From Larix kaempferi (Eukaryota > Streptophyta > Pinopsida > Pinales > Pinaceae): a stretch of 64,000 bases of DNA. The notes beneath the pieces were generated by a model. The model saw only the letters and a list, made by a program, of their open reading frames with translations. It was not told the DNA's origin and did no database searches. A program made the position numbers and the translations under genes. Below, in pieces: positions 12,518-22,662 of the stretch (positions are counted from its first letter, which is position 1; each line of letters opens with the position of its first letter). Location: the NCBI GenBank assembly GCA_027924585.1, contig BSBM01000753.1:27058501-27122500 (forward strand), in the 5' to 3' direction.

Positions 12518-13840
12518 TGATCAAGTGCAGGCATTGGATGGACCAGTAGTGGTCTAATTTTGGAAATATTCTCCAAGAGTGCCGAGCGGCGGGCACGAGC
12601 AAATCAGGCAGGCGGCCAATGCACGAGTTTGTTAAGGAGAGGACAACTCAGGGAAAGCGATGGCTTGGCACGCCTGGTGGGCGAAACCATTAGAGATGAA
12701 CGGTTCGACGGAAGCAGCCTGTTGGCATGCATGGTGAAGCAGATGCTACCAGATGCCAGTAAGCCGGTTTAGGGAAACCAGCACAGTTTTGTAAACCCTA
12801 AGGGTTTTTTGGTTTAGGTCTTCAATATTGTAAAGACATGACCTTCGGGCATGATCTATTAAGGAAGACAATTTTGTATGGGATGGGGTTGTTATGTTTT
12901 GGGGTTACTTTTGTTGTCATAGTGTAAAATCTCTTTTGAGCTAAGAAGATTGTAAAGGCTCTATAGATGGGTGCGCAGAGACCTATCTAAGAGAAAGGAG
13001 AGTCTGCAGCTGAGTGTGCAGACTAAGAACAGTTGTCCCCGTCCCTTCTAAAGAAATATATTACCAATCATTCTTGTGGACGTAGCTTCCCACCCAAGGG
13101 AGTGAACCACGTTAAATCTCGTGTTGTGTGATTGTGTTTTATGAATGAATGCTTATTTGTGTTTCCTGTAAATGAATGTCTAGATGTTTCCTTGCATGTT
13201 GTTATGAGAGAACTTTGATATGCATTTTCCTTCAGAAGAAGTATGGAGATGATATGTTAAGTTCTGTATGAAGAGATGAACAATAAATATTTAGTGTTGT
13301 GGTTGGAGACCGCAAATCAGTCATTTAGTTAAACACTTTCTTATATGCAGTAAAAGAATGCTTAACAGTTGGATTGTATAGTCATATATGTTCAAATCGC
13401 AGCACCCTGACTTAACGAATGAATGTTAGAAGAGTAGTCGGTTAAGTGCCTGAACGAGTGGATGAGTGATATTCGTTTCAGTGCCTTAAATTTCTTCAAG
13501 ATAATCCAAGTATAGAGTAAAGTTGCATTGTTCATAGCCTTAGGAGAAGTCCCGCGGTAGAAGAACATAGTGGTGCGGACCGCAGCGTTTCCCATCGCTT
13601 TGCAGTCTCACCTCGTAGCACATATCCCCGGTTGTGCTGCACAGTACGTCGGTCCAAGCAACTTATCACTTACTGTGGAAACCTGATTCTGCAGTACCCC
13701 ATAGATAAACCTAGGGTGATACTTCAACCTGCTTGCAGGTTGTTGCCGAAAGGGCCGGTGCAAAGGGGTTTTGTTGGTCAAGGGGAAATCGCGAAGAACC
13801 TGGGTCTTATAGAAAACCTATGGGTCAGTTATAGCCAACA
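12518..13840 (+). repeat. 5' LTR (left-truncated) of the outer Ty3/Gypsy element
   Basis: Aligns with 37209-38582 and ends CCAACA at 13840. It lacks the counterpart of 36984-37208 and the ~50-bp block present near 37425-37475 of the 3' copy. By eye the pair differs at roughly one site in twenty. The sequence after it (13841-13861) resembles the tRNA-Asp type primer binding site of Athila-like elements only loosely, sharing a CGTTGCC core. Confidence 0.85.
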
Positions 13841-13886
13841 AATGTTTTCGTTGCCACGCTAGAATCCGTGATGAGTTGAAACTGTG

Positions 13887-14068
13887 ATGAGTGACGAAGA
13901 ATACCAGTTCCCAGAAGGATCTGACAACTGGCATCCTGAAAAGACAGAAATCCAAGCTTGGTGGGACAAGAACAGAAGAGACTTTGCAAGGCAAAAGAAT
14001 AGACATACGCGTCTATCTGACGCACAGTGTTAGGATAGATATCTGTGGGAAGATATCCATGAGATTTT
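13887..14068 (+). pseudogene. 5' part of the upstream ORF of the outer element, split by the nested insertion
   Basis: An ATG at 13887 opens a frame (MSDEEYQFPEGSDNW...) starting 46 bp after the 5' LTR. It runs to the insertion point at 14068 with one TAG at 14031. After the nested element and one copy of the ATTTT duplication are discounted, the same frame continues at 26920. The product is acidic then basic and is not recognised. It may be an N-terminal gag extension or a separate leader ORF. Confidence 0.55.
14064..14068. repeat. Target-site duplication, left copy (ATTTT)
   Basis: ATTTT immediately precedes the TG of the left LTR at 14069 and recurs at 26915-26919 immediately after the CA of the right LTR. 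Confidence 0.9.
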
Positions 14069-14785
14069 TGTTGGCTTGGTTTTGCAACCAAGCTTAGTGC
14101 TATGGGCACCTGCTAACTAGTAGCAGCAGTTTCAATATTAAGCAAAAACAATAAACTAAATCTAAATCTAAACTAAACTAGCATGTGCATATCATAATAA
14201 ACTTTTGAATTAAAAAACAAGAACAAGAAAATAGAGAAAATAAATTTGTATTGATAATGGGGGCAAGCAAGTGCTTGCAATAATAATACCTCCAAGTGAT
14301 GAAGATAGTTGAGAAGCTCCAAGGGTGAGCAGCTCCAAACTCCAAAGGATCCTTTCTCCAAGGTAGCTACAATGGCCAAAATCTCAAGGGAGATTTTGGC
14401 AGCATGAGGATAGGAAGATGGATGGATGTGAAATGAGGAGCCCCTACCACCTTTTTATAGGTTTTGGTGGTGGGGAATACCATTGTGGTTTTGTGGAAAC
14501 CAATGGTATTGACCAACATGGTTTAGGTACCTTTTCCCTCCTTTTTCTTTTTTTGAATATTTTTATTATTTTTATTCCCTTTTTAATATTTTTCGAAATT
14601 TTGGACCCTTTTTTAGGGTTTTTTATGCTTTTTTAGGAAAAATACTCATTTTGAGTGGAAAAAGGGGTGTATTAAGGCCTTTTGGTGACCTTTTGTTGGC
14701 TTCAGAGGCTCAAATGGTGAAAAAGTGGACAAATGGGTCATGTGAATAGGGAAATGAGCTAGTGAGCACTTTTTGGGTGTTAACA
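14069..14785 (-). repeat. 3' LTR of the nested PMD element
   Basis: Starts TGTTGGCTTGG and ends GGGTGTTAACA on the plus strand, and matches 26198-26914 at the same length. The sense (minus) strand reads TATAAAAAGG at 14450-14459, so the LTR promoter points left. A long run of T and A at 14545-14640 lies near the sense 5' end of the LTR. Confidence 0.92.
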
Positions 14786-14798
14786 GATTGCCCCCTGA
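14786..14798 (-). promoter_or_regulatory. Polypurine tract of the nested element
   Basis: In minus sense AGGGGGCAATC abuts the 3' LTR start TGTTAACA. Such a purine run primes plus-strand DNA synthesis in LTR elements. It fixes the element's orientation together with the LTR TATA box. Confidence 0.75.
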
Positions 14799-16570
14799 TG
14801 TGTGAGGGCAGGAGCTCATCGTATGGCCGATAGACATCATAGTTCTTTTGTCTTTTTTCTGGGGTTTGGGGAGGAGAAGAGACCGATTGGAGACTAGATC
14901 TACGGCCCTTGGAAGCTGCAAAAATAAACAATATTACATGCCCTCAATATGAATGAGGAATAATATCTGATAATGGACGAGGCGGGCATACCCATGCTCG
15001 TATCAAGACGTATACATAACAATTAGTCCCAAGAAGGGGGACCTGAGAAAATACATAAAAAAATATGCTGGTACATCATAATGGTCCAGAGGGGACATCA
15101 TTTTGGGATGTACTCATGATCATATCATGACTGATCTCAATAACTGATACACTGGAATAACTGATGAACTGCTAAAACTGAAGGTGTCCAACATCTGTAG
15201 GGACTCAAAGAGTGTGAGTCATTTCTGAGAATTAATGTAACTGTATACTCAAGGGAGTATGAAACTAGGGTACATATGAATACTGTCGCCATGCGCAACC
15301 CGGATATCTATAGGAAAAGTGTAACTGGTTGTATCCATAGGTAGACTCTCAAGTGTGGAGGAGTCAGATGGTATCCGGGGTCTTCGACTAATAACTGAAC
15401 GAACCAATGCCCTGTGTGAGTCTCAACGATGTGATCAAGGTGTTGAAGTCGAGCATGTGAGAAACAACCATTTGGAGAGGCACTGAGGACTCTTCTCGAA
15501 ATGACTCCTAGGCACTCATCATAAATGGTGATGAGTCCAAGACACAGGGACCTCTAGGTCTATCCTCTGGAATAAATTTGGTTGTCGTCGACAGAGGGAG
15601 ACCAGCAACTAACAAGGCAATGATGTTTCCTTGATAGGAGCGCGAGGTGTAGAACTGAAGTGTGGTAGTACTGATGGTAGGACTGACATACTTGTGGGGA
15701 TGGGAAATAACTGGGGTCATAATGGGAAGACTCAAACTTCCTTTGTTCAGAGCATGATGGCATGGTTGACCTGGCAGCGTAAGGAACTTACTTGTAGGTG
15801 TGGGTATCACTGCTTTGAAGGACTGAAGGGTATGTTTGACTCTGGGGGGGTCAAGCTGATGGGTGCTGTCGAGGGATTCTCAGGGTGACATACTGCAGAA
15901 TACTCTGAACAAAGGCGACCATAATGGGGATGCTGCCCTATGAGTAGACGTGATCTGTTTTGGCACCGAGAAGCACCATTGGGTCCTTCTTCGTTGTTTT
16001 AATGAGCTCCAAGAAGGGATAAAAGTGTGCTCTGAAATGGTACTGTCCTGTGGATTTTGTAAGCCCAAGACTGTTCATGCTCATTGGTGCTTTCATTTTT
16101 AAGGAGTCTGAAAATGATAAGAAGACTCTGTAGTGGTTATGATTACTATCCTGTTGGTTTTACGAGCCCAGGATGGTGATTGCTTGTGTTCGCTTTCATG
16201 TTTAGAGAGTCTGAAAGCGGTAAGTGGACTACATTGGTGTTCTTTTCGTAAGTTAGTCTCCAAGGCCCGAAAAAGCATAAAATGATGCAAATGGAGAACT
16301 CTTCTAGCCGATGTGACTAGAGTATTCCTTTTTCATAATTAGTCTACAAGGTCCGGAAAAGGGGTAAACTTATACCAGGTAGACGCCCTTTCAGATACGT
16401 TTAGCGAGCATGAAAGGAAGCAAGATTGCTCGACGATCTTTTTATTGTTTTAGGAGTCAGAAAAGAGCTTAACAGAAACTCCCTAAGTGCCTTTTTCATA
16501 AAAGGGATTGCTCGGCCCGAAAAAGGGATAAAACTATACCGAACAAAAAGGGATTGATGGGATCGAGAAA
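14799..16570. other. Sequence between the 3' LTR and the PMD upstream array; no gene seen
   Basis: This is internal, probably 3' non-coding, sequence of the nested element. Its composition is mixed, with several short frames on both strands but no recognisable domain. Loosely repeated phrases containing CCCGAAAAAG and TAAGTAGAC-like words occur from about 16.1 to 16.55 kb and grade into the 150-bp array that follows. Confidence 0.5.
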
Positions 16571-16571
16571 A

Positions 16572-17170
16572 GGTCTCAAGCATCATCATGAGTGCGGAAA
16601 ACTGGATCCGGTGACATAAAGATTGTCAACAAGGGGCAATGGCCATTGTGTCACGCAAACCGAGGTGATGGGTGACATTTAAAAAATGCCTAAAAAATCA
16701 GGAGGTGAGAGCAAGAAATGATCTCAAGCATCATCACGAGCGCGGAAAACTGAATCCGGCGATATAAGGTTCGTCAAACATGGACGCAGGCCGATGTGGC
16801 ACGCAAACCGAGGCGACGAGGTGGGTATGGAAAAAATGCCTAGAAAATCTGAGCGTGAGAGCGAGAAATGATCTCAAGCATCATCACGAGCGCGGAAAAT
16901 TGAATCCGGCGATATAAGGTTCATAAAAAATGGACGTCGGTCGATGTGGCACGTAAATCGAGGCGACGAGGGGGGGCATGGAAAAATGCCCAAAAAATCT
17001 AGGCGTGAGAGCGAGAAATGATCTCAAGCATCATCACGAGCGCAGAAAACTGAATCTGGAAATATAAGGCTCATCGAAAACGAGCGATGGTTGATGTGGC
17101 ACGCAAATCGAGGCGACGAGGGCGTCCAAAAAATGGTCAAAAAATGGACCTGATGAAAACAGGAAAAGGA
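16572..17170. repeat. Four-copy tandem array, ~150-bp unit, upstream of the PMD gene
   Basis: Units begin (A/G)TCTCAAGCATCATCA at 16572, 16721, 16871 and 17021, giving spacings of 149, 150 and 150 bp. Each contains a GCGCGGAAAA-like block, a GATATAAGG-like block and a GTGGCACGCAAA(C/T)CGAGG block. The array ends about 110 bp before the TATA box of the PMD gene, so it occupies the promoter-proximal region. Confidence 0.88.
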
Positions 17171-17277
17171 GAGATCTATCATGAAGTTCTCGCTGTGCTG
17201 ATTCCAATGGTACCAACGGTTTGAGAAACGGACGTCGTATGAGACCGGAATGGCTGTTTGAAAAATGGTGGAATTTC

Positions 17278-17285
17278 TATAAATA
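17278..17285 (+). promoter_or_regulatory. TATA box of the PMD gene
   Basis: TATAAATA in the context TTTCTATAAATAGGGC lies about 120 bp before the probable 5' leader splice donor at 17401 and downstream of the 150-bp array. It suggests that the PMD gene is transcribed from its own plus-strand promoter rather than from the minus-oriented LTR. Confidence 0.65.
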
Positions 17286-17430
17286 GGGCGTGGGGCCCAT
17301 ATGACGTGTCATTGTTACGTGCGAGTTTGGCAGAGCAGTCAGAGCTCTTTCTCGATTTCTGGGAGATTTGACCGTTGGTTTTCAATTCTGCGAGTTTCAG
17401 GTAACCCTATTTGCCTTAGCCTTTTCGATT

Positions 17431-19198
17431 ATGTCTTTTTTGTTTAGCGGTGGGACCCCGAAGGCCGCGAAATTGCATGTTGGCCTTTCAACGTGGGATA
17501 TCGCGGGTTTCGGGTCCTTTACCGCGATGGACATCGCGGGTTTGAGGCTGACAGTCGCGATGTTCATCGCGACTGTCAGGTTGAAAGCCGCGATGTTCAT
17601 CGCGAGTTCGGGGGAGATAGTCGCGATGTTCATCGCGACTGTCTGGCCAATACCCGCGATGATCATCGCGGATTTTTGTATGGAAGCCGCGATGATCATC
17701 GCGGCTTTTGATGGAAAAGCCGTGATGGTGTATTTTGAAAATTTTGCCCGGGTGCTAAAAAATTTCTTTGTTTTTTTTGGCAGGATGTTGAGGAGACCAT
17801 TGACTTCATGGCGAGAGCGGGAGATAGATGATGATCTGATGCAGAGGATTCAGACTGATCCGGGGGTCCGGCAGACTCTGGCGGTGAGTGGACTCTTGAA
17901 GTTCGCTCAGATCCCACCAATGCATTCAGTGAGACGGCTCCGGAACAAGTTGGTGACTTGGTGGGTGCCTGCAGAGGGTGCTTTTATGATTGGGGGACAA
18001 AGGTTGGAGATCACCCTCACAGACGTATATTTTCTCACTGGGTTGCCTCGTTTAGGGGAGGTGGGAGATCTTCTGCCGAGGATCCCGCCATGTGTTGATA
18101 TGGAGGATTTGCTGCAGACCTTTTGTGTTGACGGGGCCATTTTGCAGAACAGCGCTTTGAGTCTGTGATCACTACGGGAGTGGGATATGCGGGCTGTTGG
18201 GGCTTGTGTGTTGCGAGTATTGGGTGCTGCAGCGCCACATCGTTTGTCAGGGGGACAAACGATGATGGTAGACTCTGTGCTTCGGGGGACCTATTATGCA
18301 TGGGGTTAGATGTTTCTGGCTGGTGTCCGGAGAGATCTGGACAAGGTCAGTCGAGAGGGAGGAGAGTTCTATTATGCCTCCTTTCTATGTTGTTTTTTCT
18401 TCGAGTGGGTGCCGACCTTGCGACCACGGGTGCCCATTCGTGATGGTCTGGTGAGCGAGCCGCGCATGGTGCGGTGGGGGCATATGATGCCTCGTGGCAG
18501 TGGTGGTGTCCACGGATTTTTTACAGAGGAGGTATATGAGCAGTGGGAACAGATGCCCCTGGTGATTGAGGATTACCCATATGCTGGCATGGACTATCGA
18601 GGCGACCCAGAGATGCCTCGAGCCCAGGGACAGGCTTGGGGTTTAGACGGTATGTTTTGTCGTTTGTTTTATACTATATCATGTGATTTGTTTATGATTA
18701 TAATTAGATATGTATATGATGGTTTACTTGCATTGTGCAGATGTTGGTCCTGTACCACCAGCCGACTATGTGGCTCGTCGGGGGTGAGCGATGGTGGTTG
18801 CTCAACCTCCTGCAGCGGTACCGCCTCCACGTGGTGGAGGATTTGCGGCTCGTGGGCGAGGGGTTGGCCCTCGATATGATGCCATAGAGGGTGTCAGACA
18901 GACATTTGACATGATTCTAGCTAGACTCCCCGAGGATGGCTGGAGAGACTTGGACCGGGACATCGTGGAGCGTTGCTTCGGTGCGCCGCGTGAGTGGCGG
19001 TCGATCTTGTTGAGGACAGCGGTTTTTGTGGCAGAGCACAAGGATGGTGCTCGGGATGACCCGGCAGGGCCGGCTGAGAGGAGGATCTGTCTACGGGATG
19101 ATCCAGCGGGGCCAGTAGAGCGGAGAGTTCGGGCTCGCCATGATCCGGCAAGGCCGGTGGAGGAGGCGCCAGGGGAGCCCAGGGACCCTGATGACTAG
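17431..19198 (+). pseudogene. Plant mobile domain (PMD/MAIN-like) gene carried by the nested LTR element
   Basis: PMD proteins of plants include MAIN and MAIL1, nuclear factors linked to transposon silencing and gene expression; others are encoded by transposons. The domain core here has LRNKLVTWWVPAEGAFMIGG, then LEITLTDVYFLTGLPRLGEV, around 17.94-18.06 kb. The first in-frame ATG is 17431. However, a GT at 17401 and a strong acceptor (T-rich, GGCAG at 17779-17783) suggest a leader intron, which would make ATG 17785 the start. A second intron, 18650-18740 (GTATGT...TGTGCAG, 91 bp), joins two frames exactly. Three in-frame stops, TGA 18166, TAG 18307 and TGA 18785, are each one C-to-T change from Arg or Gln codons. 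The C-terminal part has an RGGG-type patch and repeated DDPAGPxERR units. Without the stops it would be about 440 residues. It ends 350 bp from the convergent RNase H frame. Confidence 0.75.
17523..17753. repeat. 33-bp palindromic array in the PMD leader
   Basis: The word CGCGATG recurs at 17523, 17556, 17589, 17622, 17655 and 17688, and as CGTGATG at 17721: seven units at exactly 33 bp. Most units are internally palindromic (CGCGATGNTCATCGCG), so each can fold back. Read as protein the unit is 11 residues (AMFIATVxxxx) and is open on both strands. In the favoured gene model it lies inside the leader intron 17401-17783. Confidence 0.92.
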
Positions 19199-19395
19199 AT
19201 GATATGTATTTGCCCCCAAATGCTGACAAGCATATGGGGAAGCACCTTTTTGTACGGCTGATGTATTTTTTGTATATTGGGTGCTGAGGGCACCTCTGAC
19301 ATGTATTGACTTATACGGTGATGTATATATATATATATATGATGTTGGTATATAGTCGTGTATGCACATGGATGCACTTGTTGTCTTTTCGTTCG

Positions 19396-19580
19396 CCCGT
19401 GGAGGCATGTTTGATTTTCTGTATGCCCTTGGAGGCACATGTTATGCACGTGGATGCAAAATTTTAATTTTTTGTTTATGCCCGTGGAGGCACATGTTAT
19501 GCACGTGGATGCAAAATTTTGATTTTTTGTTTATGCCCGTGGAGGCACATGTTATGCACGTGGATGCACATTTTGTTTTG
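19396..19580. repeat. 55-bp tandem repeats between the convergent PMD and RNase H genes
   Basis: The CCCGTGGAGGCA phrase recurs at 19396, 19426, 19481 and 19536, with the last two intervals exactly 55 bp. Each unit pairs CCCGTGGAGGCACATG with CACGTGGATGCA. A short (AT)n run lies just upstream at about 19326-19342. The array overlaps the last codons of the minus-strand RNase H frame and could serve as a 3' end or terminator zone for both genes. Confidence 0.85.
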
Positions 19581-20793
19581 GTATAATGCGATTAGTGTGC
19601 CAGTCTAGAATGTTGTTGGCCATATGGTCCGCTACACTATTGAGGTTCCTTGGGACGTGTGTAAATGAAATGGATTCAAACTGTCTAACCATTTGTTTAG
19701 TGCGCAGGAATTTTCTGAAAAGACAAGGATCGCGTACCTGGTAATCATTGTTGAGTTGGGAAACAAGGAGTTGTGAGTCCAAGAAAATGTTAAGGTGACG
19801 TATGCTCATTTGGAGAGCTACGGCCAGGAGACCGGTCACGGCATCATATTCAGCCTGGTTGTTGGTGGCGGCACCTAAACACACTCCGTCGATGTGGATC
19901 AACTCATGTGAAGGGGAATATATTACCCAAGCTGCGGAGGCCAGATTGGGAGACCAACGGCTTGCACCATCAGCGAAACCGACGTAGCAGAGTGGAACAT
20001 GTGTGTGAACGAGATCAATGGATGGGGCCGAGTGGACAGAGGGGTATCCAGTGGAGATCGTATAAATGGCGGGGTGAAGGCCAGGCATTTCTATATCTGA
20101 CCAAGTAAAGACATCAGTGAATTCTTGGAACAGTTTTTTGTATTCTCCAATCTCATGCTCACTGTGGAAGGCTCCTAATGTAATGGTATGAAGGGCACCA
20201 GGTGGGTCGGAGATGTCGATGTGGATGATGGGAGAAATATTGGCCATGTTATTTTCCTCGGAATCATCAGGAGTAGGAATAGGATCCTTGAACCAGTCGA
20301 CTTTAGTAGGAAGGAAATCTTTGGACTCAACCGCAAATTGGGTAGTGGTGGTGGATGAGGTCTCTTCTGGGAGGAAGTATGAACGATGGTGCATGTCTTC
20401 CCAGGGATTATCAGGGGCAGTAGGAGCCTCTAGAATCTCTTTATCATTGCGGGAGCTTTGAGTGGTAAAATCAAGTGATGAGGTAGTGGTAGTCGAAGAG
20501 ATCATATAAATGGTGTTAATCTCTCCGAATGAGGATGATACGGGAGGGTAGATCTCCTCGATGAGGGGAGGAGATATTTCTAATTCGACGTTATTCAACT
20601 CATACAACACTGCTCTGTAATCTAGGATATCAGGACAGTGATGTGAGTAATGGCCGTAAATACCGCATATGGAAAAAGAATGGTTAGTGCGCAATGATTT
20701 ATCATGAGGCTTGGGATTTGGATCGAGTTTGACAACCGGGATGTTGGGGTCATCGTCAAGCATTTGCATGTGTTCCTGTAATGCAGGTAACTA
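19552..20793 (-). pseudogene. RNase H module joined to a remnant of the RT N-terminus (nested element)
   Basis: RNase H degrades RNA in RNA-DNA hybrids. In minus sense the segment YKKLFQEFTDVFTW...MPGLHP near 20110 is the usual lead-in to a Ty3 reverse transcriptase. Instead of the RT palm, the frame passes within about 40 residues to an RNase H core: GFADGAS near 19980, NNQAEYDA near 19860, IFLDSQLL near 19780, and NSVADHMAN near 19630. These carry the D, E, D and D positions. The arrangement resembles the extra archaeal-type RNase H of Tat-lineage elements. There is no YxDD motif and no integrase. A zinc-knuckle-like YGHYSHHCP lies near 20640. A TAG at 20791 separates it from the previous block in the same frame. 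Confidence 0.8.
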
Positions 20794-22662
20794 TGGACAC
20801 TGATGGGTTGGATGGCCTAACTCATCACACAACGAGCATTTAGGAGGAGCACGGAACACGGGGGGAGGTTTAACTGCTTTGGGTGGGGGTACCGCAGTGT
20901 ATGGTTGTGGGCCTCTGCCCCCAGTGGGCCTGATGAGAGGAGGGGGATTCGTAGATGACGAAGGAGTAGTAATACTGGGAGGTGGTTGGGTAGAAGTGAC
21001 AATGGGTTGCACTGGTTGCAGGATGACATTTGGTGTCGTCGGGGGACCGGGAGGCGAAATATACCACACGGGTAATCCCAATGTTAACCCGGGGAGACTA
21101 AGGGTAGCCATAACCGGAGCACTTACTACACCTGAGGGAGGAAATAGGAAGGGGATTGTGTGGATGGGTGTAACACCGATGTGACTAGGGACCAATGGTG
21201 GTTTAAGGAACAAGGGTGGTTGATTGTCGGGTGTTTGTGTATTGTGTGAAAGAGTACAGAGGTCTGCGACGTGGGTTTCCGGTGACGGTGGTGGAATAGA
21301 TTGGAATGTAGAGGTCATCGGCGCCTCGGAGTAAAGTCCGGGTCCCACGGAGGAAACAAACGAGGTAGTTTCACCACAAACAGGTTGTTCAACCATGGGG
21401 AGAACATTTTCAGGTGCAGTGGGGGCCTTGGGATCGTAATAGGTGACTTGGTCGACCTTGACCATGCGTCCCTCATGGGGGAACTACATGGTACGAAAAA
21501 CGGATGAGGCAACAGCCCGCATGGCATACATGTAGCTGCGGCCAAGTAAGAGGTTATATTCAAGTTGGGAATTGATGACCTCTATGTCAATGAGCACGGT
21601 TTTACCAGCCAGCTGGACGGGGACATTAGGTAAGAGACCTTGGGGTTGAGCCGAACAGCCGTCGTAGGCTCGCAACGCAGTGGTGGACTGCTGGAGAGTA
21701 GGGGATCCCAACTTCTGCCAAACGAATGTGGACATAACGCATGTAGAGGAACCTTCATCGATAATGCACCGATGGATGACAAGATTCCAAACGGAAAAGG
21801 AAATTTGGAATGCTAAAGTGGCTGGCAAGCGTGGTTCAGACTGGTCTGAATCAAATGCGATCAGTTGTGAATCATTGGGGTCAATAGCGCCAATGGCAGA
21901 GAGCAAAGTCTTGTGCTGCGAAGGACAGTTTTTTAAGACTTCTAAAGCAGACATGGCTGCAGGAGATTGGGCTAAGTCATCTACAATGTTGTAATTTGAT
22001 GCAGCGCGAGCATTGGGGTTATTATTGATGCGGCGAAGTGGGAAGCGAGGTCCTTTGGGAGCGCCATCAAGCGGAGCTGGAGGTATACATAATGTTTGAT
22101 CTGTGGGATGAACATTAGTGTTCTTTTCGGCGGGAGGGGCTTCAGAGGTGGATCCATATTGGTTCTGACGGGTTTGGAGGTTGGCATCGGCGGTTGACAT
22201 CATCAACAAGTGGTGAGTTCCTGAATCGAACATGGGTTGATCAGGAGCGGCATAAGTGATTTGTTGTGGTGGCGCATTGTTCTGAGGGGGAGCTAACGGC
22301 TGAGTGTTCACTACGCCTTGGGTTGGAAAGGGATTTTGCAACACCAAAGGTTGATGTTGTGGTGGTGGAGGGTTGTCGTGGCTGAGGAGCCGCTTGCCCT
22401 TGACGATGGGCATCATCAGTCCAGAGTTGCCGAGATCGCTCCAAATTTGGGCAAGCATGTGTGTAATGGCCATAGACCTCGCAAATAGAACAAGGATGGT
22501 TTGTTTTGAGGTTATTGTTTTTGGGCTTCCTGGGGTTACGATCCGGATTCTGGTTGCGAGGCGCAGCGTTATTATTTTGCGGAGGATTGGGAGGTGGAGG
22601 ACCTTGCTGATGTTGTTGGTTATTTCCGTGGTTACGTCCTCTTCCACGGTTCTGTTTCCCAC
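20794..22662 (-). pseudogene. Retropepsin and zinc-knuckle linker (nested element)
   Basis: The protease region has CIIDEGSSTCVMSTFVW near 21760-21710, where DxGSS is the aspartic-protease signature, and LEYNLLLGRSYMYAM near 21540, the second conserved block. A proline-rich linker follows, ending in a knuckle CSLCDELGHPTHQCP near 20830. The frame contains one TAG at 21484 and ends at the TAG at 20791. It overlaps the gag frame over about 22241-22662 in the +1 frame, so pol would be reached by +1 frameshifting or the offset is a later indel. The composition is rich in Pro, Asn and Gln. Confidence 0.75.

Noticed and set aside
17397-17699. Minus-strand frame with repeated AMNIAxx units
   Set aside because: It is the complement of the palindromic 33-bp array and is open only because 33 is divisible by three.
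17523-17753. CRISPR-like array because of the regular 33-bp period
   Set aside because: Units are contiguous and degenerate with no unique spacers, and the context is a plant retrotransposon.
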